DNA from: Colwellia maritima
Lineage (GTDB): Bacteria > Pseudomonadota > Gammaproteobacteria > Enterobacterales > Alteromonadaceae
Length of the DNA: 64,000 bases
Assembly: GCF_022669015.1 (NCBI RefSeq)
Contig: NZ_JAKKSL010000001.1
Coordinates: 62,001-126,000 of the forward strand
Reading direction: 5' to 3'
How positions within the stretch are numbered: position 1 is the first letter of the stretch; every line of letters starts with the position of its first letter. Positions 30,295-40,149 of the stretch are shown here, in pieces. A program made the translations under genes and the position numbers. The notes under the pieces were generated by a model, which was given only the letters and a program-made list of their open reading frames with translations, did no database searches and was not told where the DNA came from.

Positions 30295-32516
30295 ATGAAC
30301 AATGAGATAATTGACGAAAAAGTGACGGAAGACACTCTCACAACATCAGCAGTTTTTGACCCTAAACATTTACAACTTGCATCTCAAGATATTTGGCGTT
30401 CAAAATACCAATTAAAAACCTCCTCTGGTACACCTGTTGACCATAGCGTTATCGATACATTTGAACGTGTTGCAAAAGCAATTGCAAACGTAGAAACAAC
30501 CCAAAGAAACAACAGAAATACCGTGAAGAATTTCTATGGGCATTAATGAATGGTGCAGTGCCCGCAGGACGTATTATTTCCAATGCGGGTGCCGACGAGC
30601 AGAAGCCTACGGCATCAACCATTAATTGTACCGTTTCCGCCACCATTGAAGATTCAATGCAAGGTATCGTGGGTGAAGCAGTCAGTAAAGCCGCTTAACA
30701 CTCAAAGCGGGTTGTGGAATTGGTTATGATTTTTCAACCATTCGCCCAGACGGCGGTTTTGTTGCAGGGGCAGGTGCAACCACTTCAGGCCCCTTACCCT
30801 TCATGGATATCTTTGACACCATGTGTAAAACTGTTTCCTCTTCTGGTGGTCGTCGCGGTGCCCAAATGGGCACAATTGACTGCCAACATCCCGACATCAT
30901 GGAATTCATCAAAGCGAAACGTGAAGATGGCCGTTTACGCCAATTTAACTTATCTATTTTAATTACCGACCCATTTATGGAAGCCGTCAAAGCTGATGCC
31001 GATTGGCAATTAGTTTTCCCTACCAATAAAAATGAAATTAGTCAGTTAGGGCTTAACTTTGATCCTGATAATAATACTGATGACGTGATCTGGCGAGAAT
31101 GGCCGTTAACGATGGACGGTTACATAGTAAACCATCCGGTGAAACGGCCTGTAAAGTGTACAAAACAATCCGCGCAAAAAATTTGTGGAACATGATCATG
31201 AATGCAACTTATGACTATGCGGAGCCAGGGTTTATTTTAATAGATAAAGTGAATGAATATAATAACAATTGGTTTGCCGAACTAATTAGGGCAACCAATC
31301 CCTGTGGAGAGCAGCCATTACCGCCAAACGGCTCTTGCTTATTGGGGTCAATTAACTTAACTGCCTTTGTCAGTAATCCATTTACCGCACAAGCAAGTTT
31401 TGATTGGGAGCGTTTTAAAAAAGTTGTTCGTATTTTCACTCGCATGTTAGATAACGTGGTAGAAATTAACGGTTTACCCTTGCCTGAGCAAGTCGCTGAA
31501 ATTGAAAATAAACGCCGCCACGGCATGGGGTATTTAGGTTTAGGCTCAGCCATGACCATGCTTGGTATGAAATACGGTAAAAACAATTCAGTAGAATTTA
31601 CCCGAGAAGTAACTAAACACCTTGCATTAGAAGGATGGCGCGAAGCAACAAAACTAGCAAAAGAAAAAGGGGGGCGCCCTTCTTAAACGAAATGTATACC
31701 ATCACTGGTACTTTATTACGTAAACGTCCAGAGTTAGCAGAAAAATACAAGTTGGGTGATCAAGTTAAAGGGGTTGAATTACACGTTAACTACAGTCGAT
31801 ATATGAAAAATATTGTGGTTGAATTAGGTGAAAAATGGGTAAAAGAGGCTCTTGCAACAGGGCTGCGATTTACTCACCACAGCTCTATTGCTCCAACAGG
31901 AACCATTGCCTTATCATTAGGAAACAACGCTAGCAATGGCATAGAACCAAGTTTTGCCCATGATTATAAACGTAATGTAATTGTCCCAGGAAAATCTACC
32001 AAACAACAAGTGAATGTGCGTTCTGCCGAAGTTTTAGCGTACGAACGTTTGATGAAAAGTACACATGGCGCTGATTGGGAATTACCTATGAGCAAAATGG
32101 GCTCAGTGTTGTCATTAGACTTATCTCAATTACCTGAAAGTTTTGTTGATACCTCTACCGTAACCCCATCAGAACATGTCGCAGTACAAGCCGCAGCTCA
32201 GCAATGGATTGACAGCTCTATCTCTAAAACAGTTAATATTCCAACAGATTTTCCTTTTGAAAATTTTGAAAATGTTTACCTAGAAGCTTATACAGAAGGA
32301 CTGAAGGGCTGCACTACTTTTCGCTTTAACCCTGAAAATTTTTCAGGGGTGCTTGTCAATGAAACCGATCTAGCCAACACCGAATATCAGTTCACCGTTG
32401 AAGGCGGCGAAGTAATCACTGTTAAAGGCAATGAAACTGTTATTTATGAGGGGCAAGAGCATATTGCCTCAAACCTATTTGAGGCAATAAAAGAAGGGCA
32501 ATACGGCCGCTTTTAG
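30295..32516 (+). CDS. nrdJ: Class II (B12-dependent) ribonucleotide reductase, catalytic chain (four frame errors)
   Basis: About 740 residues of an adenosylcobalamin-dependent ribonucleoside-diphosphate reductase (NrdJa), which works with or without oxygen. Blocks include P-A-G-R-I-I-S-N-A-G, S-S-S-G-G-R-R-G-A-Q-M-G-T, the active-site N-P-C-G-E-Q-P-L, and A-P-T-G-T-I-A-L-S. Four single-base deletions disrupt it: the A-run 30503-30505, TT at 30695, AAACC at 31129-31133, and the G-run 31669-31674. Adding one base to each gives a continuous protein. The redox-cysteine tail is absent here and is found on the separate nrdJb product. Confidence 0.92.
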
Positions 32517-32647
32517 CACCTGATTTTTAGTACATTAACTAGATGCCTATTTATACAAAAGCAAGTAAGCAACAGTATATTTTCGCTTACTAGTAAACTT
32601 AACTTATTCGACTGGATTCACTATCAGTTATTTAACAGAGATACCTC

Positions 32648-33416
32648 ATGACACAACCATTTTCAACACAAAAGCCGATTGAAATCAGTAAAAAAATTAT
32701 CGGTGTAGCTGTAGTAAATAAGCAAGACCTTGCTTTAGACAAAAAAAATAACACGCAAGCAATCCCAGAAGAATCACCTCAGTCTATCGAGGTTATTGAA
32801 AAAACCACCCGCCCTAAAGAACTCGATTCTAGAACTTATAAGATTAAAGCATCAGCAGGATATGATCACGCCTACTACGTGAGCATTTCTAACGTTGTGC
32901 TTAATGAAGGTACAGATTTAGAAGAAGTTCGTCCTTATGAAATATTCATTAACACCAAAGACAAAATAAATGTTCAATGGGTACATGCCCTAACCTTTAT
33001 GATGTCGGCTGTATTTCGTAAAGGGGGTGAATACATGTTTTTACTTGATGAGCTACGAGAAGTCTCCTCACCTAATGCAGGTTGGTTCGGGCAACATACT
33101 CGGGGTGGTAATCCAAGGTACATTGAGTCAATGGTTTCAGCTATTGCTGATACTATTGCTTATCATGTAGAAAAAACTTGCGGTGTTACAGTTGAAGCGA
33201 TTGAACTATCAAACGAAGCCAAAGCCATTATTGAAGAAAAAAAGACTGAATACTTACAAAGTCATAACTCGACTATTACCTCAACGCAGGTAGATAATGA
33301 GGACGCCGGCATGCCCAATGCGTTTGGACTGCCCAAAGTGTAAAGTACGCAATGCGGTAATCAAACTTGACGGTTGTTTAACTTGTGTCTCATGTGGTGA
33401 TTCAAAGTGCGGTTGA
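32648..33416 (+). CDS. nrdJb: NrdJb, TSCPD-domain partner of the class II reductase (one frame error)
   Basis: About 255 residues. The central TSCPD domain (about 70-175) carries K-A-S-A-G-Y-D-H-A-Y-Y-V and F-G-Q-H-T-R-G-G-N-P-R-Y. Once one C is removed from the C-run 33314-33316, the frame runs on into a zinc-ribbon-like tail C-P-K-C then C-V-S-C-G then K-C-G, ending at 33416 instead of 33343. The layout matches the split NrdJa/NrdJb enzyme of Pseudomonas, where the second chain carries the Cys tail. It follows nrdJ by 131 bases on the same strand. Confidence 0.85.
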
Positions 33417-33482
33417 TGATATCAGCATTATCAGCAATTAATACCCACTAACATGAAATACTAGACTCCCCTGACCATAAAA

Positions 33483-33529
33483 ACACTATATATTGTGCTA
33501 GATAAAAAACAAAACACATATATAGAAAA
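33483..33529. promoter_or_regulatory. First NrdR box pair upstream of nrdGD
   Basis: ACACTATATATTGTGC at 33483-33498 is identical to the box before nrdJ. A partner containing ACATATATAG starts near 33515, again 32 bases away. Confidence 0.8.
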
Positions 33530-33544
33530 ACATTAACAATAAAG

Positions 33545-33558
33545 TTGATCTCGATCAA
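33545..33558. promoter_or_regulatory. FNR box upstream of nrdGD
   Basis: TTGATCTCGATCAA is a perfect TTGAT-N4-ATCAA palindrome placed between two NrdR box pairs. It predicts induction of the class III reductase when oxygen is absent. Confidence 0.85.
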
Positions 33559-33575
33559 CTACGAACACCCTTAAA

Positions 33576-33622
33576 ACACTATATATTGTGCTAACAAATA
33601 AAACAAACACAATATATAGGTT
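33576..33622. promoter_or_regulatory. Second NrdR box pair, abutting the nrdG start
   Basis: ACACTATATATTGTGC at 33576-33591 is followed 32 bases on by CACAATATATAG at 33608-33619, the reverse-orientation match. The second box ends 8 bases before the nrdG ATG, so repressor bound here would cover the transcription or translation start. Confidence 0.85.
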
Positions 33623-33627
33623 TTCAC

Positions 33628-34140
33628 ATGGAGTTCAATTGCCTCCCTCCCTCTGTTGTTTTTCAAGAAGTACCTAACGAAATCAGTTTATGCTTTAGCA
33701 TTACTGGCTGCAAAGTTGGCTGTAAAGGCTGTCACAGCACAGAATTGTGGAACGAAAATTATGGCAGTGCACTAACCAACAAAGCGTTTATTACATGGCT
33801 AAAAAAATACCAAGGCCTAATTAGCTGTGTGGTATTTTTTGGCGGTGAATGGCAACGACATGCATTAATAGAAAAACTACTTATTGCCAAAAATTTGGGG
33901 TTGAAAACATGCCTCTATTCAGGTGAAAGATATATCGATATTAATATCTATCAACATTTAAATTTTTTAAAAACAGGGCCATGGCAAGCCGAACTTGGTG
34001 GCTTAGAAAGCAACACCACTAATCAAATTTTTCGTAACGTCAACACTGGCGAAACGCTTAATCATTTATTTATAAAGAATCATTTAAACAAGTCAAACAA
34101 TCACTCAACAAAAGAAGGAACCAACAATGTTGCGGCTTAA
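33628..34140 (+). CDS. nrdG: Anaerobic ribonucleotide reductase activase
   Basis: A 170-residue radical-SAM enzyme. It carries the NrdG-type CX3CX2C cluster motif in G-C-K-V-G-C-K-G-C-H-S and an F-F-G-G-E-W block near residue 72, where a Gly-Gly-Glu SAM-binding element is expected. It generates the glycyl radical on NrdD. The reading frame is intact. Its last 14 bases overlap the nrdD start, so synthesis of the two is coupled. The order nrdG-nrdD is the reverse of E. coli. Confidence 0.92.
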   Translation: MEFNCLPPSVVFQEVPNEISLCFSITGCKVGCKGCHSTELWNENYGSALTNKAFITWLKKYQGLISCVVFFGGEWQRHALIEKLLIAKNLGLKTCLYSGERYIDINIYQHLNFLKTGPWQAELGGLESNTTNQIFRNVNTGETLNHLFIKNHLNKSNNHSTKEGTNNVAA

Positions 34141-35934
34141 TGAAGAACAAATAAACAATAAAAAAGATTTCATCTACCATTATTTTTTAGCAAAAAATGC
34201 TGCTGATGGTTCAAAAATGGATGCCAACGCTAATGTTAGCCATAAAAATATTGCAACATTAGAAGCAGAATTATTAAAAGATTGCTTTGTGCAAATAAAC
34301 CGCGCTTTAGTGCAAGATAAAATCCGTGAAACCTTCAACGACGAACTAGCCAACGAATACTTACGACAAATTGAAAATCATGAAATATACGTACATGATG
34401 AAACCAGTTTAAAACCCTACTGTACCTCCGTCAGCATGTACCCATTCTTACTAGACGGTTTAACAAAACTAGGCGGTGAGTCAAAAGCACCTAAACATTT
34501 AGAGTCATTTTGTGGCTCTTTTGTGAATCTTATTTTTGCTATTTCAGCACAATTTCTTGGCGCTGTGGCTACCGTTGAATTCCTTACTTATTTTGATTAT
34601 TTTGCTCGTATTGAATACGGAAATAATTATTTAACTACCCATACTAAAGCCATAGAAAATCACCTACAACATGTAGTTTATGCTATTAATCAACCCGCAG
34701 CAGCACGTGGTTATCAAAGTGTTTTTTGGAATATTTCATTATTTGATCAACATTATTTCGCAGCCATGTTTGACGATTTTGTTTTTCCCGACTTCAGTAA
34801 GCCAAACTGGCAAACAGTAGAAAGCCTACAACAATTCTTTCTTGGTTGGTTAAATCAGGAACGCGAAAAATCAGTACTAACATTCCCCGTTGTGACTGCC
34901 GCGATGTTAACTGAAAACGGGCAGTGTAAAGATTTAGATTTTGCTCGCCAATTAGCTGAACAAAAAGCACAAGGGAATTCTTTTTTCATTTACTTATCAG
35001 ATAGTCCTGATTCTCTTGCCTCTTGCTGCCGGTTACGCAATGAAATTTCCGACAATACGTTTTCCTATACCTTAGGTGCAGGTGGTGTTGCCACAGGCTC
35101 AATTAACGTTATTACGTTAAACATGAACAGGCTTGTGCAAGACGGTCGTGATCTGCAAACCGAAATTGAAAAAATTCAAAAATACCAAGTTGCTTACCGT
35201 AAACTGATGGAAGACTACAAAGCCCAAGGCGCTTTATCTGTTTACGATCCGGTTTTATTACCCTTGATAAACAGTTTTTAACCATTGGCATAAATGGTAT
35301 GGCTGAGGCAGCAGAATATAACAATATCACGGTGAGTAATAATCAAGCTTATAAAGACTTTGTTAGCAGTCAGCTAAAAGTTATTTATAAAGCCAATCAA
35401 GATGCCAAAAAACGTTATGGTTATATGTTTAACACCGAATTTGTACCTGCCGAAAATCTGGGCATTAAAAATGCTAAATGGGATAGTAAAGATGGTTACC
35501 AAGTCAATCGTGATTGCTACAATTCTTACTTTTATTTAGTGGAAGACGACAACACCAATCATCTCGATAAATTTGTACTGCATGGTAAGGAAATTACCCA
35601 ATATTTAGATGGTGGCTCAGCTTTACATTTGAATTTAGATGAAACGTTATCTACCGAAGCGTATTTAAAATTATTTAATGTGGCTGCAGTAACAGGCTGC
35701 AATTATTTCTGTACCAACGTAAAGATCACCATATGTAATGCATGTGAAAAAATAGATAAGCGTACTTTAACGCATTGTGATGCCTGTGGAAGCGATAATA
35801 TTGACCATGGCACACGTGTTATCGGTTATTTAAAACGGGTAACCGCTTTTAGCCAAGGCCGCCAGAAAGAACATGCATTACGTTACTATCACAAAAATGC
35901 ACCCAAACATGAACAAAATACAACAGCTGCCTAG
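34127..35934 (+). CDS. nrdD: Anaerobic ribonucleoside-triphosphate reductase (one frame error)
   Basis: About 602 residues of the glycyl-radical class III reductase, used without oxygen. The C-terminus has the zinc site C-N-A-C and C-D-A-C-G-S and the glycyl-radical segment T-R-V-I-G-Y-L. The N-terminus begins directly at the catalytic barrel; the roughly 100-residue ATP-cone of the E. coli enzyme (712 residues) is absent. TT at 35264-35265 is one T short; adding it joins the parts through K-Q-F-L-T-I-G-I-N-G-M. Start is the ATG at 34127 inside the end of nrdG. Confidence 0.92.
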
Positions 35935-35971
35935 CAACTGCTTTAGACCGATTATATTAAATCTGTAAAAA

Positions 35972-37552
35972 TTACTGCACCATGAGTATGGTTACTTTGC
36001 TAGCCATACTTTCTTCATCTAAGCGACCATAACGCATAATAAAGTCTGCTTTACCATCATGATTAATATCATGTTGTTCAAATAACGCGCCATTTTTAGG
36101 CAATAGCATTTTATATTTACTGCCTTTGCGGTTAAAAAGCCTAGAACTATTGTTACCCAAAAAAATAGTTAATTTTTCTTCTCCCGACGATAATATTAAA
36201 TCTTGCCTTTTATCGCCATTTACATCACTTAACAGTACTATAGGCTCACCACTTTGTCCTGACGTTAAACTAAAACTTAATTCGACTTCCTTACTAATCA
36301 GCGCATCTGTTTCATATTCATCGTCATCATTTAGCGCAAATAACAATACATTTTGATCTATACCACCTGACAACAAAGTGCCAATAATATTACTAACACT
36401 GAGTTCAAACGAAGACAACAACACTTCAAATTTATTATCATCATTCACATCAACAATGTTTAGCCCTGTTAATGTGCCCTCAGCTTTTATCACTGTGTTT
36501 GGCGTTTTTTTAAATGTTAATCTTTTATTTTCATTGATATAACCGAAATAAAACTCATAATCGTTGGCTCGTTCAAGCACGCCTGAACTTTGGGTAAAGC
36601 GCACTATAATATCTGCTACCCCATCGCCGTTAATATCTTTTATTTCCTCCACAACACGGTGCGTTAAGTTGCTTTGATCAGGGCTTTCACCGTCAGATTC
36701 TGTTATTTGCCACCAATTTAAACCATGGATGGTATCAGCCAATGGTAAATGTTCTGCTTTATTCGAAAATGTTCCATCCGGATTTTGGCTAAAATAATTG
36801 ATATTCCCTTTTGAAATCCAAGCAATATCTTGTTGTTGGTCTTGATTAAAGTCAGCAAAAAAAATGGCACGAGGTGTGAAGTTAATTCCCTCTCTAATAA
36901 ACGCAACTTGTGCATTAATATTCAGATGTTGCGGGGTGAGTAGTTGGTTGTCTTTTGAAAAAATCCATAAATTAGTTTGTTCAAAATCAGGTAAAATAAT
37001 GTCATCAATACCATCTTTATTGATATCTTGGATAAAGTCTTTATTGGCTAGAAAATTTGATTTATTGAGCAAATAAATCGACTTAATATCTTGTTTATGT
37101 TGTAGATATAAACCAGTAGGCACCTTGTGATTTTCATTGATACTCTTATCTGTATGCACAGGATCAATATACCTAAGCGAAACCACCTCATCCTTTGCTA
37201 AAAAATATAGCCCTTCATTATTGTCACTAACATCATAGGCGAAATATTCGTCAGAAAGTTGTATTTTATCAAGCAAGACATACCCATTTTTCGATACATC
37301 AAACATATAAACAGCTAACCAAGTTTGCTTTACCTTATCTATACCAATCAGAACAAGCTCATCCATTGGGGGTTGTTCATTAGTGGCTAACTCAACCGCA
37401 ATAACTGGTGAGCTAACCTTAAAGGGTGCTGTAATAGTGTAATGATCAAACTCTACCTTGGTGCCAACTAGCTTACTGGAATTGGCACATACTTTTGTAA
37501 CGTTAAAACATCCCAAGCAAAAAATCACACCTACCAATAATCTATAATGCAT
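35972..37552 (-). CDS. Exported FG-GAP/VCBS repeat protein
   Basis: A 526-residue protein with a signal peptide (residues 1 to about 24, ending V-C-A-N). At least six FG-GAP-like calcium-binding repeats follow, such as D-I-N-K-D-G-I-D-D-I-I, D-F-N-Q-D-Q-Q-Q-D-I-A, D-I-N-G-D-G-V-A-D-I-I, D-V-N-G-D-K-R-Q-D-L-I, and D-I-N-H-D-G-K-A-D-F-I. These fold as a beta-propeller and usually serve in binding or adhesion outside the cytoplasm. No enzymatic domain is visible. It stands alone between nrdD and the Fe-S regulator. Confidence 0.85.
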   Translation of the reverse strand: MHYRLLVGVIFCLGCFNVTKVCANSSKLVGTKVEFDHYTITAPFKVSSPVIAVELATNEQPPMDELVLIGIDKVKQTWLAVYMFDVSKNGYVLLDKIQLSDEYFAYDVSDNNEGLYFLAKDEVVSLRYIDPVHTDKSINENHKVPTGLYLQHKQDIKSIYLLNKSNFLANKDFIQDINKDGIDDIILPDFEQTNLWIFSKDNQLLTPQHLNINAQVAFIREGINFTPRAIFFADFNQDQQQDIAWISKGNINYFSQNPDGTFSNKAEHLPLADTIHGLNWWQITESDGESPDQSNLTHRVVEEIKDINGDGVADIIVRFTQSSGVLERANDYEFYFGYINENKRLTFKKTPNTVIKAEGTLTGLNIVDVNDDNKFEVLLSSFELSVSNIIGTLLSGGIDQNVLLFALNDDDEYETDALISKEVELSFSLTSGQSGEPIVLLSDVNGDKRQDLILSSGEEKLTIFLGNNSSRLFNRKGSKYKMLLPKNGALFEQHDINHDGKADFIMRYGRLDEESMASKVTILMVQ

Positions 37553-37602
37553 AACAGTCCTTATTTAATATATACCAAAGCCACCACAGCAGGTTACTCA
37601 AT

Positions 37603-38220
37603 TTATAACGGCACAACTTTGTACGCACAACGTCGCGCGCCTTCAATAATATGTTCTTCTCTTGTCACGTGTGCCACATCACTCAGTAAATGTTGAAATA
37701 ACTGTAATTCACTTCGACAAAAATTATTGCATTTAGTTGCAGCCGCACAGATAGGACAATGGTTTTCCAACAACCAATAAAAGTCTTCTTCACGTGTAAC
37801 CGTTGCCATATAACCTTCATCAGTCCGCAATCTGGCTAACCTGTCTAATTTTTCTTCTACTCCGTACTGATCAGCTAATGCCACACCGTAAGCACGCATA
37901 GACGACACTTCTCTATTGGCAATGAGTTTTTCTAAACCGTCATCACCAAACACCGCAATAACTGAATCAATGAGCTGTACCGTTAATTCATCATGTCGGT
38001 TGGCAAAATGTTCATTACTTTTTTCAGTTAATGACCAAAAACGTGTTGGTCTCCCCCTTGCGGCCTTTTCATCTTTATAAGTAACATCACCTGACTCTTC
38101 TAGTGCCAGTACATGTTGACGAATTCCCATGGTTGTTAGACCAAGTTCTTCGGCTAATGTCTTAGCAGTTAATGCCCCTTCAATTTTTAATAGATTTAAA
38201 ATCTTATCATGGGTTTTCAT
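37603..38220 (-). CDS. Winged-helix regulator with a Cys cluster, probably Fe-S sensing (SufR-like)
   Basis: A 205-residue protein. Residues about 1-70 form a winged helix (L-T-A-K-T-L-A-E-E-L-G-L-T-T-M-G-I-R-Q-H-V). Near the C-terminus are H-C-P-I-C, K-C-N-N-F-C-R and R-R-C-A-Y, giving five or six cysteines spaced to hold a cluster, as in SufR-type repressors. The gene is divergent to two glyoxalase-fold genes, with a perfect inverted repeat between them, so it probably represses them and itself. Ligand state and signal are inferred, not shown. Confidence 0.8.
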   Translation of the reverse strand: MKTHDKILNLLKIEGALTAKTLAEELGLTTMGIRQHVLALEESGDVTYKDEKAARGRPTRFWSLTEKSNEHFANRHDELTVQLIDSVIAVFGDDGLEKLIANREVSSMRAYGVALADQYGVEEKLDRLARLRTDEGYMATVTREEDFYWLLENHCPICAAATKCNNFCRSELQLFQHLLSDVAHVTREEHIIEGARRCAYKVVPL

Positions 38221-38312
38221 CGCAGCCCCGAAATAAATAGGTTTAAAACAACGAGCCTATTATTACCTACTTTCACATTATGTAAACTTTTTTATTTATT
38301 TTATTCTTGACT

Positions 38313-38344
38313 TTATTAAGTAAAGATAATACTTTACTTAATAA
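38313..38344. promoter_or_regulatory. Operator and promoter between the Fe-S-type regulator and the glyoxalase pair
   Basis: TTATTAAGTAAAG and CTTTACTTAATAA are perfect 13-bp inverted arms around a six-base spacer. TTGACT (38307-38312) and TACTTT (38330-38335) at 17-base spacing look like the -35 and -10 of the glyoxalase genes. The palindrome would then cover the core promoter, which fits repression. Confidence 0.75.
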
Positions 38345-38385
38345 TTAATAAACATTTTAATTTACATAATAGCATTGGAGTTTCA

Positions 38386-38775
38386 ATGAATTTAAATCAA
38401 ATTACGCTGCCCGTAAAAAATATCGAAGAAAGCATTCGTTTTTATATCAATTTAGGATTTGAGTTAATTGTTGATACTCCCCATTACACTAGATTTAGCT
38501 GCCCTGAAGGTGATGCTACGTTTTCCCTCAGTGTAACAGATCAAAAATTCAACAATGGCGCAGTAATCTACTTTGAGCTTGAAACTTTAGACCAATACAT
38601 TAAAAAGTTACAAAAGAAAGGATTCAACTTTGCTCAATTACCAACAGACCAACGTTATCTATGGCGTGAAGCGATATTGTTTGATCCTGACAACAACCAA
38701 CTCAAATTTTATTGGGCAGGTGAAAACCGTCTTAATCCCCCTTGGAAAGTGAAACATAATAGGAGATCTACATGA
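38386..38775 (+). CDS. VOC (glyoxalase-fold) protein 1
   Basis: A 129-residue protein of the vicinal-oxygen-chelate superfamily: L-P-V-K-N-I-E-E-S-I-R-F-Y near the start, and F-D-P-D-N-N-Q-L-K-F-Y-W near the end. Possible metal ligands are present, but too few landmarks are visible to assign a substrate. It overlaps the second VOC gene by four bases, so the two are made together under the operator at 38313-38344. Confidence 0.85.
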   Translation: MNLNQITLPVKNIEESIRFYINLGFELIVDTPHYTRFSCPEGDATFSLSVTDQKFNNGAVIYFELETLDQYIKKLQKKGFNFAQLPTDQRYLWREAILFDPDNNQLKFYWAGENRLNPPWKVKHNRRST

Positions 38776-39191
38776 TTACTTTAGAACATATAAATTTAGT
38801 TGTAAGTGATATTCAACAGACCTTATCTTTTTATCAAGCTGCATTTCCTCACTGGCGTGTGCGTGGTGGCGGTGAAGGCAAATGGTATGGCAAACCAAGA
38901 AATTGGGTGCACTTTGGTGATGATTATCAATACCTTGCTTTTAATGATGATGGTGTGGGTGAAAACCGTGATTTAACTGGTCATCAAGTGGGACTTGCCC
39001 ATTTTGCCTTTGTAACTAACGATCTTAAAGGGATAATTGAACGATTAGCGCAAGCCGGCTTCATTGTCGATAAAGAAGGTGCTGAAGAAACTGTCCGAGA
39101 TAACGTTTATTACATTGACCCCAATGGTTATGAGGTTGAATTTGTGCAATATCACAGTGATATACCTAGTCAAAGAAATAGCTATGAGTGA
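38772..39191 (+). CDS. VOC (glyoxalase-fold) protein 2
   Basis: A 139-residue VOC-superfamily protein: L-E-H-I-N-L-V-V-S-D-I near the start, G-L-A-H-F-A-F-V in the middle, and Y-Y-I-D-P-N-G-Y-E-V-E-F-V near the end. The conserved His, His and Glu in those three blocks are placed like the metal ligands of glyoxalases and dioxygenases. The substrate is unknown. It may form a heterodimer with the preceding gene product, since VOC enzymes are often built from paired modules. Confidence 0.85.
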   Translation: MITLEHINLVVSDIQQTLSFYQAAFPHWRVRGGGEGKWYGKPRNWVHFGDDYQYLAFNDDGVGENRDLTGHQVGLAHFAFVTNDLKGIIERLAQAGFIVDKEGAEETVRDNVYYIDPNGYEVEFVQYHSDIPSQRNSYE

Positions 39192-39323
39192 AGATTAATA
39201 AATAGTTGCCTTGAAAACCACACTCGCATATTAATGAGCGACTTTGTTGATCCCAATCAAGTACCCGAGTAATTTACTCAGGTACTATCATTGCCACTTA
39301 ATTATTTCTACTAGGAGTCCCTT

Positions 39324-39431
39324 ATGGGTTGTTGTGGCGGTTGTGGCGGTGAAGGCCATGAAGAGAAAAAAGAGCAAGAACAAGCAGTAGAACAGTCTAC
39401 TGACAAGAAAGTTGACGAAACAGAAGCTTAA
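39324..39431 (+). CDS. Tiny Cys/Gly-rich acidic protein (35 residues)
   Basis: The ORF begins M-G-C-C-G-G-C-G-G-E-G-H and continues with a Glu/Lys/Gln-rich tail. An excellent ribosome-binding site, TAGGAG, lies seven bases upstream, and a strong terminator follows 23 bases after the stop, so this looks like a genuine small gene. Three cysteines and a histidine in twelve residues suggest metal or Fe-S binding. It lies just beyond the Fe-S-type regulator and glyoxalase unit. Function unknown. Confidence 0.7.
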   Translation: MGCCGGCGGEGHEEKKEQEQAVEQSTDKKVDETEA

Positions 39432-39454
39432 CTTCTCGCTCAAGCATGAATCTT

Positions 39455-39489
39455 AAAAAGCAGTATGGTCCAGGCTCTACTGCTTTTTT
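39455..39489. terminator. Bidirectional terminator
   Basis: AAAAAGCAGTA and TACTGCTTTTT pair across a 12-base loop. The A- and T-runs on the two sides let it work for the small Cys/Gly protein (rightward) and the YhhN gene (leftward). Confidence 0.85.
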
Positions 39490-39501
39490 GTTATCTGTAT
39501 T

Positions 39502-40149
39502 TTAAGGGTTGCGTTTAAACGACTGACTAAATCCTTTCAGTAAAGCAAATTGCGCAAAGTAATAGCTCACCATAATAGCAAAATGAACATTATCTATAGG
39601 CAAATAAAATTTATCAAAGCCTATTAATGAATCAGACAAAACAAAGCTTATACCACCAACAACTAACCAAACATTCGATTTTTCACTAAATATTGTTGCC
39701 AGAGCCATTAAAAGCAATATGCTCATATACGCAACTACTGGTATAAATAGCTCCCCTAAGCCATTTGCCAATATTGTCAGCATTAGAGCACCATAAATAA
39801 GGTAACACACCAGAGCAATATAACATTTAACTTGACGCCAATTTTTTATATAAGGTTTTAAACTGACTAAGTAGCATAAGTGGGCAATAAAAAAGGCACC
39901 TAAGCCAAAGATAAACCAATTACCACGATCATAATCAAGAATAAAATCGCCACAGGCTGAAAAAATCAAACCTGCAACAAAGAACTTCCCCGCTATAGTC
40001 TTATCTTTAAGCAGCTGCCAACTGACACCGATCAACAATAACATGGGTAACAATTTAACAGCCCAACTTAACGGGTAAGGCTTAATAAAAGTGGACAAAG
40101 CAAAGTTAACTGCCAACAGACTAAAAAGAAGTGTTAATTGTTTATTCAT
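39502..40149 (-). CDS. YhhN-family membrane protein (lysoplasmalogenase-like)
   Basis: A 215-residue protein with about eight hydrophobic segments. It carries the YhhN family blocks F-S-A-C-G-D-F-I-L-D near residue 63, G-A-F-F-I-A-H-L-C-Y near 85, and F-V-L-S-D-S-L-I-G near 170. Characterised family members hydrolyse the vinyl-ether bond of lysoplasmalogens, but bacterial members may act on other lipids. It stands alone on the minus strand. Confidence 0.87.
   Translation of the reverse strand: MNKQLTLLFSLLAVNFALSTFIKPYPLSWAVKLLPMLLLIGVSWQLLKDKTIAGKFFVAGLIFSACGDFILDYDRGNWFIFGLGAFFIAHLCYLVSLKPYIKNWRQVKCYIALVCYLIYGALMLTILANGLGELFIPVVAYMSILLLMALATIFSEKSNVWLVVGGISFVLSDSLIGFDKFYLPIDNVHFAIMVSYYFAQFALLKGFSQSFKRNP

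Noticed and set aside
30295..32516. nrdJ could be read as five short genes or a degenerate pseudogene.
   Set aside because: Each break is repaired by one base in a homopolymer and all conserved blocks remain, which fits sequence error.
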